Source of the DNA: Trigonopsis variabilis
Lineage: Eukaryota; Ascomycota; Trigonopsidomycetes; Trigonopsidales; Trigonopsidaceae
Length of the DNA: 64,000 nucleotides
Assembly (NCBI GenBank): GCA_003707065.3
Contig: PPXM03000002.1
Coordinates: forward strand, 992,001 to 1,056,000
Direction: 5' to 3'
Part shown: positions 21,788 through 29,397 of the stretch, in pieces
Layout: each line of letters begins with the position of its first letter
How positions within the stretch are numbered: position 1 is the stretch's first letter
The notes under the pieces: generated by a model
Seen by the model: the letters and a program-made list of their open reading frames with translations, nothing else
What the model was told of the DNA's origin: nothing
The model's database searches: none
Program-made: the position numbers and the translations under genes

Positions 21788-23071
21788 TCAACCAAGCTCT
21801 TGCGGTCGAAGTATATCCATAAGATTATTCCAAAATCCTTGATCATGAACATTATCAATGTCTTTCAATGAATCTAGCCGCCTCATTTGAAGACCATGGC
21901 TGTCTATTAGGTCCCTCTCGCGAGGAGTCAGCAATCTATTGAAACGTCCATTACCTAGATCTTGCAGAATTATGGATCCCCGGCCATGATCTAAGGGTCC
22001 TATATGGATGCCCTCCTCGGAAGGGCTATCAAATATATAGAGCTCTCCATCTTTGATAGCCCACTTCACGGCATCCCACTTTTCGAATTCGTTAGTGGTG
22101 CAACCCAGCCAGATGAAGTAGAGATGTTGCCCAAAAAATGTTAGGGCAACTATAGCTAGTGAAACCGAAACCAAAAAAAGGCTTCCGTTGATTCGTGCTC
22201 CTTTCGTAGTATACTTGATAACATGCCAGTACAAGGCTATTCCTCTAGCATAATCTGGATCTTCCAGTCGATAGTCTTCCACGTTTTGATCGAGAGCCAT
22301 TTTAAGTAAGTAAGCTCCATAGGTGAGCATTTCAAGGTTCCCAAACACAAATAAAAGAAACCACTTGTAGTTTCTCAACCCCACACAATTATTAATCCAA
22401 AGGCCTAAATAGAATTAGTGGCTTGTAAGAATCTTGCATTCTTACAATGGTGATCCATCTTAGCTATGCACCGCCCGCATACTCGACAGTGCTTGCTCCG
22501 AGCCGGCTTCTCTAGATGACATGTCTTGCAGATGGGTCCGGGAGGCCCAACAAACGTTATATTGTCATAAGGATATATCCTTAAAGCTCTATGGATGTTT
22601 TTTTCATTCAATCGGCCCGGGTCAACCACTGTAGCCATTGTCGTCCCGAAATACGGTAAAGCCATCCCAAACGGCACCATAAATCTAAACTCAGCTCACC
22701 TTCCATGGGTCATGCAAACCTGTGAAATGGCGATTGGATCAGTAAAAAGGCATTGGTAAGGAATAAATAATGGCAAAACATCATGCCTCCAACATAGATG
22801 ATCTTATTAGTCAGGATACAGCATTCATCATACCAAAACTATCCAATTAGGCTCGTAGAAGAGATAGTTGAAACACCGCTCTAATACCTTGACACCTCGG
22901 GGCCTATGATTCCATATAATATTGTGTAACTTTCCAACCCAGGTCTTCCTGGCCGGTCAGATCAGCAGCTACCCTCCAATCTCACTTGAACCGAGGGCTT
23001 CTTCCTAAAACTCCCGAAAATATCAAAGCACTGGCGAGGACAATGAGAGCAACCGTGATCTCAATCCTCAT
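21788..23071 (-). CDS. SWF1: DHHC palmitoyltransferase Swf1
   Basis: Five exons, 23071-22986, 22948-22834, 22802-22720, 22684-22446 and 22404-21788, with introns of 37, 31, 35 and 41 nt, encode 379 residues. Swf1 palmitoylates membrane-proximal cysteines of SNAREs such as Tlg1. An N-terminal membrane helix and two more (about 67-110) precede the cysteine-rich domain [21 protein letters not shown]. The catalytic DHHC is completed across the fourth intron, giving [19 protein letters not shown]. Two further membrane helices follow. The end, [15 protein letters not shown], matches the Swf1-specific yeast tail NIYDKGTFLANLTDLI. The start is the first ATG leading straight into the signal-anchor helix ([13 protein letters not shown]). 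It converges on MOB2. Confidence 0.92.
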
Positions 23072-23241
23072 TCTCAGGCAATGCGAGTGTCGTCGGCTAG
23101 CTGAACGTCTCCGAGTCGCCTACAGCGTATCCAAATCGAGGATGAGACAGCGCTACATGGTCTTCTTCCTTGCTCCTACTATGTCATTGACTCGTACAAT
23201 ATTAAACCGGTTTTCATCTCATTACCTATCTAAACTCTACC

Positions 23242-23299
23242 AAACTAACATCATATCATTTAGTCCCCCCGGGGGGACTAAATGATATGATGTTAGTTT
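23242..23299. repeat. 58-bp perfect palindrome with no spacer
   Basis: The left arm at 23242-23270 (ending CATTTAGTCCCCCC) is exactly mirrored by 23271-23299 (GGGGGGACTAAATG onward): 29 bp on each side, with a CCCCCCGGGGGG centre. It covers the stop codon of the neighbouring minus-strand gene (stop at 23293-23295). It could act as a bidirectional terminator or be a small palindromic insertion. Confidence 0.95.
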
Positions 23300-25116
23300 C
23301 CTCCAGGTAGTAGATTGCTCAGCGCATTCTTTCGACTTAAGAAGTCATCAGACCGGATCTGGGCTCGAAGCTCTTGCCGGAATTCCACTCGCGTCTCAGG
23401 ATTCCTTGCTAAACGTAGAATCTCTTCAGTTCTCTTATTAAGATACTGGAAGAACATATCAATCTCATCGGGTCCATCGATGCTTCGATGAACCCGATGA
23501 GATTGATGCTTGTTGGCCACAGAAAGAAGAGGGGAATTCTCCTCTGATGAGATCGCAACAACGACGCTCTGAGCAGTGTTCGAAGCGTCGAAAAACCCAA
23601 CTTGGGAAACTTTGGGATAAGAAGAGTTCATCTTGTCCCTCTCGGAGTAGTCCAGTGATGTCAAACGGGAGCGGGTATGGGACTCTGCCGAGGAGCAAAC
23701 GGGGGAATGAGACAAGGACGGAGTCCGCGATGAACAAGTAGATTGCCCGTCAGTGGTGATATTATATCTTTTCAAACCCTCATAACTATTAACTTTGGTA
23801 TTTTCTGGACAAGTCCTGTCTGCAGTACTCACGCTCTTGTCGAAAGTCTTGGTATTCTTTCCAGGCAGATTCGCTTCTGGATACCAGTCATGTCTAGAGG
23901 TACCTTTAGGGACTGGGGGAGAGCGATCTCGCTCAAATAGATGGCTCTTAGAGGAAGACCGCTTTCTCCGAGTGAGGAGGTTCCTGAGAGGCTTCATTGG
24001 GTTATCTGATTCCGACGACTGATCAGTAGCGTCCACATACAATTTGCGAATCGTCTTTAGAATATTTCTTGCTGAAAAACTATCCTTACTCTGATATTCC
24101 CTAGGGATTTTCTTGAGAGTATCGCTTTCGGAGAAGTCTTTTTCAACACTAACTGGAACTTTTTGAGAGAAAATGCCGTCGTCCAATTCTTGAATGGTTT
24201 CAAGACGCTGGCTTGGCTTCGTTGCAGCATTCAAAATTTTGGGATCATGTTTTATAGAGTTCATTCTAAAATTTCCAGCGCCAGCAGATTTATCTCCGTT
24301 TGCAGTTCGACAAGTGGAGTCAGGTTCGAGGGGGCATATACCCCCTCGAACCTGACTCCACATACCATTCTTTTTATCCAGAGACTTTCTAAAATTTTTG
24401 ACATATTTAGAAAGGCCCATGTCGCGCACCGCATTCTTGCGAGAACTTTGCTGGGGGAGAGAGAACCTGTACCTACTCTCTTCCCCAGCAAACTTCTTGC
24501 TTTCTTTAGAAAAATCTCTCGATTCTTCGGAACTTGAGCTAGGGTATTCTCTGCGAGACCTTCTTTTTTGTCTATTGTTCTTCTTTTGAGCTTTCCGAAA
24601 AGCATTGGATTCGGGGTCAGTAAGGATATAATCTTGAGGAAGACCGAATCTAGACCTCTCTGCAGAACATTCTTTAGTGATATCAACTGAACAAGGCAGA
24701 TCAGCGAAAAGAGGCGATTCAGGGGTAGAAGCAGAAGAAAGGGATTTAGCAATTTTCGTCTCAGATGATCTAAAATAATATGTAGGATAATGGATATTCT
24801 TGATAGAGCCAGATTTTGCAGATTTATACAGGTTCGCAGCTTTCTTGCTGTCCTTCATTTTGCGGCTAGGGAACTTGACTGTTTCTTTGCCTTTGATGGC
24901 CAAGACGTAATTATCGAGACGACGATCTTCGTCTGAATGGAAATAGCGGGTATTATGCAGGGCGTAAGGGCGATTTTCCCAGACTCGACTTGAGACTTTC
25001 TTGGCCTTCTTGACCGATCTGTCGATGCATTTATCGACACATTTCTTATTGCAACGGAATTCTTTGGAGCACACTTTGAAGATTTTCAAAGCACAAGTCT
25101 TGATAAAAACAAGCAT
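23293..25116 (-). CDS. Uncharacterised Ser/Lys-rich 607-residue protein with DNA hairpins
   Basis: One intronless frame from ATG at 25116. I recognise no family. The N-terminus is hydrophobic/basic with five cysteines in the first 30 residues (MLVFIKTCALKIFKVCSKEF...CVDKC). Most of the protein is Ser-, Lys- and Arg-rich and likely disordered (KKNNRQKRRSRREYPSSSSE). Only the last 80 residues look folded, with a helical EIDMFFQYLNKRTEEILRL. Three hairpin-forming inverted repeats lie inside the coding sequence and a 58-bp palindrome spans the stop. Lack of introns among intron-bearing neighbours, low complexity and hairpins suggest a fast-evolving, perhaps lineage-restricted gene. Whether it is expressed cannot be judged, but 607 codons without a stop in AT-rich DNA argues that it is real. 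Confidence 0.65.
   Translation of the reverse strand: MLVFIKTCALKIFKVCSKEFRCNKKCVDKCIDRSVKKAKKVSSRVWENRPYALHNTRYFHSDEDRRLDNYVLAIKGKETVKFPSRKMKDSKKAANLYKSAKSGSIKNIHYPTYYFRSSETKIAKSLSSASTPESPLFADLPCSVDITKECSAERSRFGLPQDYILTDPESNAFRKAQKKNNRQKRRSRREYPSSSSEESRDFSKESKKFAGEESRYRFSLPQQSSRKNAVRDMGLSKYVKNFRKSLDKKNGMWSQVRGGICPLEPDSTCRTANGDKSAGAGNFRMNSIKHDPKILNAATKPSQRLETIQELDDGIFSQKVPVSVEKDFSESDTLKKIPREYQSKDSFSARNILKTIRKLYVDATDQSSESDNPMKPLRNLLTRRKRSSSKSHLFERDRSPPVPKGTSRHDWYPEANLPGKNTKTFDKSVSTADRTCPENTKVNSYEGLKRYNITTDGQSTCSSRTPSLSHSPVCSSAESHTRSRLTSLDYSERDKMNSSYPKVSQVGFFDASNTAQSVVVAISSEENSPLLSVANKHQSHRVHRSIDGPDEIDMFFQYLNKRTEEILRLARNPETRVEFRQELRAQIRSDDFLSRKNALSNLLPGGN
23458..23507. repeat. Hairpin: 16-bp perfect arms, 18-bp loop
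   Basis: ATCAATCTCATCGGGT at 23458-23473 is exactly complementary to ACCCGATGAGATTGAT at 23492-23507. The loop itself contains a 5-bp stem (ATCGA/TCGAT). It lies inside the 607-residue coding sequence. Confidence 0.9.
24314..24361. repeat. Hairpin: 21-bp perfect arms, 6-bp loop
   Basis: The arm 24314-24334 (starting GTGGAGTCAGG) is exactly complementary to 24341-24361 (ending CCTGACTCCAC), with loop CATATA. It lies inside the 607-residue coding sequence. Confidence 0.95.
24447..24492. repeat. Hairpin: 17-bp arms with one mismatch, 12-bp loop
   Basis: TTTGCTGGGGGAGAGAG at 24447-24463 pairs with CTCTCTTCCCCAGCAAA at 24476-24492 except for one position. It lies inside the 607-residue coding sequence. 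Confidence 0.8.
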
Positions 25117-25497
25117 GATGTAAGATGGAGAGTTTCATAGGCTCCAACGCCATCATATACGACCTTCAAGAGTAAACAAACCATTGTAAACAAACAATCC
25201 ATCGCGAGAAACAAGGATGGTCTTCGAATCAGCGACAGAAGGGCCTGGATATAGGGGAATCAAGAGCCACCAGAGAAATCCTCCCATTTAAAAGAAGCTT
25301 ATAGCCAGGCAAAGTCTTTGCCATAGTCAGGCTAGCTAGGTACTGGTACATACCACGTAAAGGTGGACGGCTAAACAGGCTGGCGCGCTACAAGAACCCT
25401 GCAGATCAGTGTAATACCTTACATCAAAGAGTATCAATATTTTAATTAATTAACGATACAAGATAAATATATTGGAAATTTCAGAGGATAAGGGAGA
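25117..25497. other. Intergenic between the two uncharacterised minus-strand genes
   Basis: About 380 bases holding the promoter of the 607-residue gene and the 3' flank of the repeat gene. I see no open frame or RNA gene; a TTTTAATTAATTAACG run lies near 25440. Confidence 0.5.
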
Positions 25498-27420
25498 TTA
25501 ATTAGGGCGGAGAGCCATTCTGCGCTTCTCTTTTACTCGTCGATGAGCTCGACGAGCTTTTGCTTTCACTGCATATGCCTTCTCAAGAGGTAGTGAAGGC
25601 ATATGCTCCTCAAAGAGTAGAATAAAATCTCCCACCCCATTGTACTCTTCATAAGGATCTTCAGGATCTTTCAGGAGCTCTCCAACAAAGGCGTACGCCT
25701 CAAAGGGATCTTCAGCCTCGTAGAATAGATCTCCAACTCCATAGTATTCCTCATAAGGATCCTCGGGGTCTTTCAGGAGCTCTCCAACAAAGGCGTACGC
25801 CTCATAGGGGTCTTCAGTCTCGTAGAATAGATCGCCGACCCCAGTATATTCCTCAAAAGGATCTTCAGTCTCGCGGAAAAGATCTCCCACTCCATTGTAT
25901 TCCTCAAAAGGATCTTCAGCCTCGTAGAATAGATCTCCAACTCCATAGTATTCCTCATAAGGATCCTCGGGGTCTTTCAGGAGCTCTCCAACAAAGGCGT
26001 ACGCCTCATAGGGGTCTTCAGTCTCGTAGAATAGATCGCCGACCCCAGTATATTCCTCAAAAGGATCTTCAGTCTCGCGGAAAAGATCTCCCACTCCATT
26101 GTATTCCTCAAAAGGATCTTCAGCCTCGTAGAATAGATCTCCAACTCCATAGTATTCCTCATAAGGATCCTCGGGGTCTTTCAGGAGCTCTCCAACAAAG
26201 GCGTACGCCTCATAGGGGTCTTCAGTCTCGTAGAATAGATCGCCGACCCCAGTATATTCCTCGAAAGGATCTTCAGTCTCGCAGAAAAGATCTCCCACTC
26301 CACTGTATTCCTCAAAAGGATCTTCCACTCCATTGTATTTCTCAAAAGGATCTTCAGTCTCGCAGAAGAGATTTCCCACTCCACTGTATTCCTCATAAGG
26401 ATCCTCGGGGTCTTTCAGGAGCTCTCCAACAAAGGCGTACGCCTCATAGGGATCTTCAGCCTCATGGAATAGATCGCCTACCCCAGTGTATTCCTCAAAA
26501 GGATCTTCAGTCTCGCAGAAAAGATCTCCCACTCCATTGTATTCCTCAAAAGGATCTTCAGCCTCGTAGAATAGATCTCCAACTCCATAGTATTCCTCAT
26601 AAGGGTCCTCGGGGTCTTTCAGGAGCTCTCCAACAAAGGCGTACGCCTCATAGGGGTCTTCAGTCTCGTAGAATAGATCGCCGACCCCAGTATATTCCTC
26701 GAAAGGATCTTCAGTCTCGCAGAAAAGATCTCCCACTCCACTGTATTCCTCAAAAGGATCTTCCACTCCATTGTATTTCTCAAAAGGATCTTCAGTCTCG
26801 CAGAAGAGATTTCCCACTCCACTGTATTCCTCATAAGGATCCTCGGGGTCTTTCAGGAGCTCTCCAACAAAGGCGTACGCCTCATAGGGATCTTCAGCCT
26901 CATGGAATAGATCGCCTACCCCAGTGTATTCCTCAAAAGGATCTTCAGTCTCGCAGAAAAGATCTCCCACTCCATTGTATTCCTCAAAAGGATCTTCAGC
27001 CTCGTAGAATAGATCTCCAACTCCATAGTATTCCTCATAAGGGTCCTCGGGGTCTTTCAGGAGCTCTCCAACAAAGGCGTACGCCTCATAGGGGTCTTCA
27101 GTCTCGTAGAATAGATCGCCGACCCCAGTATATTCCTCGAAAGGATCTTCAGTCTCGCAGAAAAGATTTCCCACTCCACTGTATTCGTCAAAAGGATCAA
27201 TGTCAGACTCGTCATTGATACCTTGGAAGATGTCTGAGTCGTCGTCAGAGATATTATCGGAACCAGAGGCATAATTTTCTGACTGATCAGAGAACTTTCT
27301 TTCCCGACTAAGTGGAGCAAAATAGTTCTCGGACCGAAGGTAGATAATATAATCCTCCTCATGTGAGGAACATGATTTCATTTGCGCGACACAGTCATCG
27401 GTAATATCGATAAGAGACAT
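25498..27420 (-). CDS. Acidic 17-residue-repeat protein, family unknown
   Basis: An intronless 640-residue protein. After an 80-residue acidic, Ser-rich lead (MSLIDITDDCVAQMKSC, ISDDDSDIFQGINDESD), about thirty 17-residue units run almost to the end. They are of two kinds: EDPFEEYTGVGDLFYET and EDPYEAYAFVGELLKDP. Two units are cut to 10 residues (EDPFEKYNGV). Units are organised in blocks of four (68 residues, 204 bp) and nine (146 residues, 438 bp) that are nearly identical at DNA level, showing recent expansion in frame. The final 35 residues are strongly basic (KARRAHRRVKEKRRM), giving an acid-to-base polarity. There is no signal peptide or membrane helix. I know no family with this repeat; a scaffold or disordered binding protein is possible. 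Confidence 0.75.
   Translation of the reverse strand: MSLIDITDDCVAQMKSCSSHEEDYIIYLRSENYFAPLSRERKFSDQSENYASGSDNISDDDSDIFQGINDESDIDPFDEYSGVGNLFCETEDPFEEYTGVGDLFYETEDPYEAYAFVGELLKDPEDPYEEYYGVGDLFYEAEDPFEEYNGVGDLFCETEDPFEEYTGVGDLFHEAEDPYEAYAFVGELLKDPEDPYEEYSGVGNLFCETEDPFEKYNGVEDPFEEYSGVGDLFCETEDPFEEYTGVGDLFYETEDPYEAYAFVGELLKDPEDPYEEYYGVGDLFYEAEDPFEEYNGVGDLFCETEDPFEEYTGVGDLFHEAEDPYEAYAFVGELLKDPEDPYEEYSGVGNLFCETEDPFEKYNGVEDPFEEYSGVGDLFCETEDPFEEYTGVGDLFYETEDPYEAYAFVGELLKDPEDPYEEYYGVGDLFYEAEDPFEEYNGVGDLFRETEDPFEEYTGVGDLFYETEDPYEAYAFVGELLKDPEDPYEEYYGVGDLFYEAEDPFEEYNGVGDLFRETEDPFEEYTGVGDLFYETEDPYEAYAFVGELLKDPEDPYEEYYGVGDLFYEAEDPFEAYAFVGELLKDPEDPYEEYNGVGDFILLFEEHMPSLPLEKAYAVKAKARRAHRRVKEKRRMALRPN
25536..25556. 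repeat. Small hairpin near the 3' end of the repeat gene
   Basis: CTCGTCGA at 25536-25543 is complementary to TCGACGAG at 25549-25556, with a 5-bp loop, within the basic C-terminal coding segment. Confidence 0.65.
25571..25606. repeat. Hairpin: 12-bp perfect arms near the 3' end of the repeat gene
   Basis: GCATATGCCTTC at 25571-25582 is complementary to GAAGGCATATGC at 25595-25606, with a 12-bp loop. It lies just after the last 17-residue unit. Confidence 0.8.
25620..27205 (-). repeat. Higher-order coding repeat: 51-bp units in 204-bp and 438-bp blocks
   Basis: Blocks repeat with offsets of 204 bp (25773, 25977, 26181) and 438 bp (26181, 26619, 27057). Copies differ by only a few bases. The 438-bp block equals eight 51-bp units plus one 30-bp truncated unit. 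Every length is a multiple of three, so copy-number change keeps the frame. Confidence 0.9.
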
Positions 27421-27780
27421 TCTTCAAAAGATAGTATAAGATAAAAGCGGTAGAGATAACTAGGGTATGGATACAAATGCGAGACTTTATATGTTTTCGC
27501 TAAGGCATAAGGCTCGAGCTAAGGCGACGCCTTTCAGCCAACAGGCAACACCAAAGGCACAAGAAAATTCCCAGGAAGGCATTTAGAAGAAAGGAATGAC
27601 CGAGATACTAGCTCTCTTAGTATGTATTAATTAAATCAGGATGTTTTATGGTCATCTTGAACGTGTGTAGCGTATATCATTCAAATCAATCACACAAATT
27701 CTCTGGTACAGTCGAATGCTGATAAAGAATATCGCTATTCGCGCAACTTATTCACACTACGTGGTATATGCGGTATAATC

Positions 27781-27900
27781 TAGGCAAAGACAGAGATGTA
27801 AATGAGGCAATGAGGCAACAAAAGGCAGGTAAAGGCAAATGAGGGAAACAAGGCGGTAAAGCCACATAGAGGCAGGTAGAGGCAGGGAAAAGGCGGTATG
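27781..27900 (+). repeat. AGGCA-rich simple repeat
   Basis: About ten occurrences of AGGCA or AGGCG within 120 bases, irregularly spaced by A-rich linkers (for example GAGGCAATGAGGCAACAAAA). More AGGCA copies occur around 27530-27590. Confidence 0.6.
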
Positions 27901-29324
27901 TCTAGCAAATAGTATGCAACACTTTATGGAATATATTCAGTCAACAATTGGAATCACGTTGCCCCAGAGGTGATAATGCGTGTTGCACAAAGCCGGTGAG
28001 AATCAACAGTGACCAAGGAGTTGCCAAGGTTCCACGCTCCCAGCTATTCTTCTCACATCTAACTTGCCCGCATCGGTAGAAGTCTTGGATTTATGGTTTA
28101 TACGAGATTTGCTAACTATATATCCATCCCTGAAGTCCTTATAGAGGCTTATAGTACTTTTGCTCAAGGTTTACAAACCCCAGCTCGCATATCTTTTTTC
28201 TGTTGGCCATAGAAGCGCGCTATTCTTATACCATATTCGTTCTTGGTGTGCTAGGCACCAATATATTTAAAAATGCGTCAGACAGGATCATTGCTCGGGG
28301 CTCCTTCGACATGCTGACCATAGTGATATCTTTGCGCTACCTACTTATGAGGTCCATGTCTCCCTATTCTATATGTATTCAAATCATAGAAACATTTCTA
28401 TAATTCTACTTTTTCCGGATAGCAAGAATAAATAAGCATTGCCCGAAACGAGCAGCAGGTTTTTTCTGAGTTGTTCTATGCCTACTCATTCATATCGGCA
28501 GTGTCAGTGCTGATATATTATCTACCATTATTTTATTTACTAGCTGCTGTTATCTTATAGGTTGAACTGCCTATTTCTGGCATATAAAAGAGTATATCTA
28601 TCATTCTATTGTGTCTCTTTAATTATTTTATTTACCCTATAATTCTTACTTCCTACATGATCCCTCGTGCAGTGCAGTCTCATATCTTGCGGTCGCAGGA
28701 TTGATATGATTGTTCGTGAACTAGTCAACCACACGCTTGACTTCTGACAGGAGTTCTTTATTTGGCTTTGAGCAGGCGTGTTTAACGTTAGTATTCCTTG
28801 CTTGGTGTCAGCCTTGCTTTCTTGATTCATTCTTTGGCCAACATCAGTGTTTTTCCTATAATGGTGTGACCGTCAGGGGTCGACATTCTTCTCTAGTATT
28901 TTTGCTTATATATTTATGCCCTTATCTTTTTGAGCAGAAGGATGAACCAAAGTCCCATCTATGCAAGGCAGCAATACAAAATAATGCCTAAAAATGCATG
29001 TTTGCCGTGGCTTTTCAAATATTAGAGAGAGCTCATTCGCAAATGGCCTTGTTGCACGATATATAGGCCGAAAAGTGATCCTTACTTATTATTTACGAGC
29101 ATCTTAAAAACAAGCAAAACCGACATTTCAGCCGTTTTAGAGATCGTCTGAATGATCCTATGTTGCTTACCTGCGGCACCTTTATAGTATCCCAGTCTAA
29201 ATATAACCATACTCGATCTCGATCTTCGTATTGCTAGTCCATTAATCACCGCACTATTCTTTTCTAATCATAACATCTCCGCCATGACAGCCATGACATC
29301 TTGTGTGGGTACTACGTAATCACG

Positions 29325-29357
29325 ACCATTACCGCGATATAAGATCGCGGTAACGGT
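29325..29357. promoter_or_regulatory. Inverted repeat in the ERG24 5' flank
   Basis: ACCATTACCGCGAT at 29325-29338 pairs with ATCGCGGTAACGGT at 29344-29357 with one mismatch and a 5-base loop, ending 40 bases before the ERG24 ATG. It is either a dimeric factor site upstream of a sterol gene or a stem in the mRNA leader; the sequence does not decide which. Confidence 0.5.
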
Positions 29358-29397
29358 ACCCAGTATATTCTGCCCAGCCTTTCTAGTTATCAGCACG

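Larger units (their letters stand above)
27421..29397. other. Gene-poor 2-kb region upstream of ERG24
   Basis: It contains the promoters of the repeat gene and of ERG24. The AT-rich middle (28080-29000) has only short frames without features. Around 27781-27900 there is a GGCA/GGCG-rich simple repeat. No RNA gene was recognised. Confidence 0.5.

Noticed and set aside
23242-23299. CRISPR-like or bacterial attachment site
   Set aside because: A single palindrome in a fungal gene environment; no spacer array or integrase.
25773-26834. Repeated minus-strand frames (61-71 codons) within the acidic repeat gene
   Set aside because: Frame-shifted shadows that recur because the DNA repeat length is a multiple of three.
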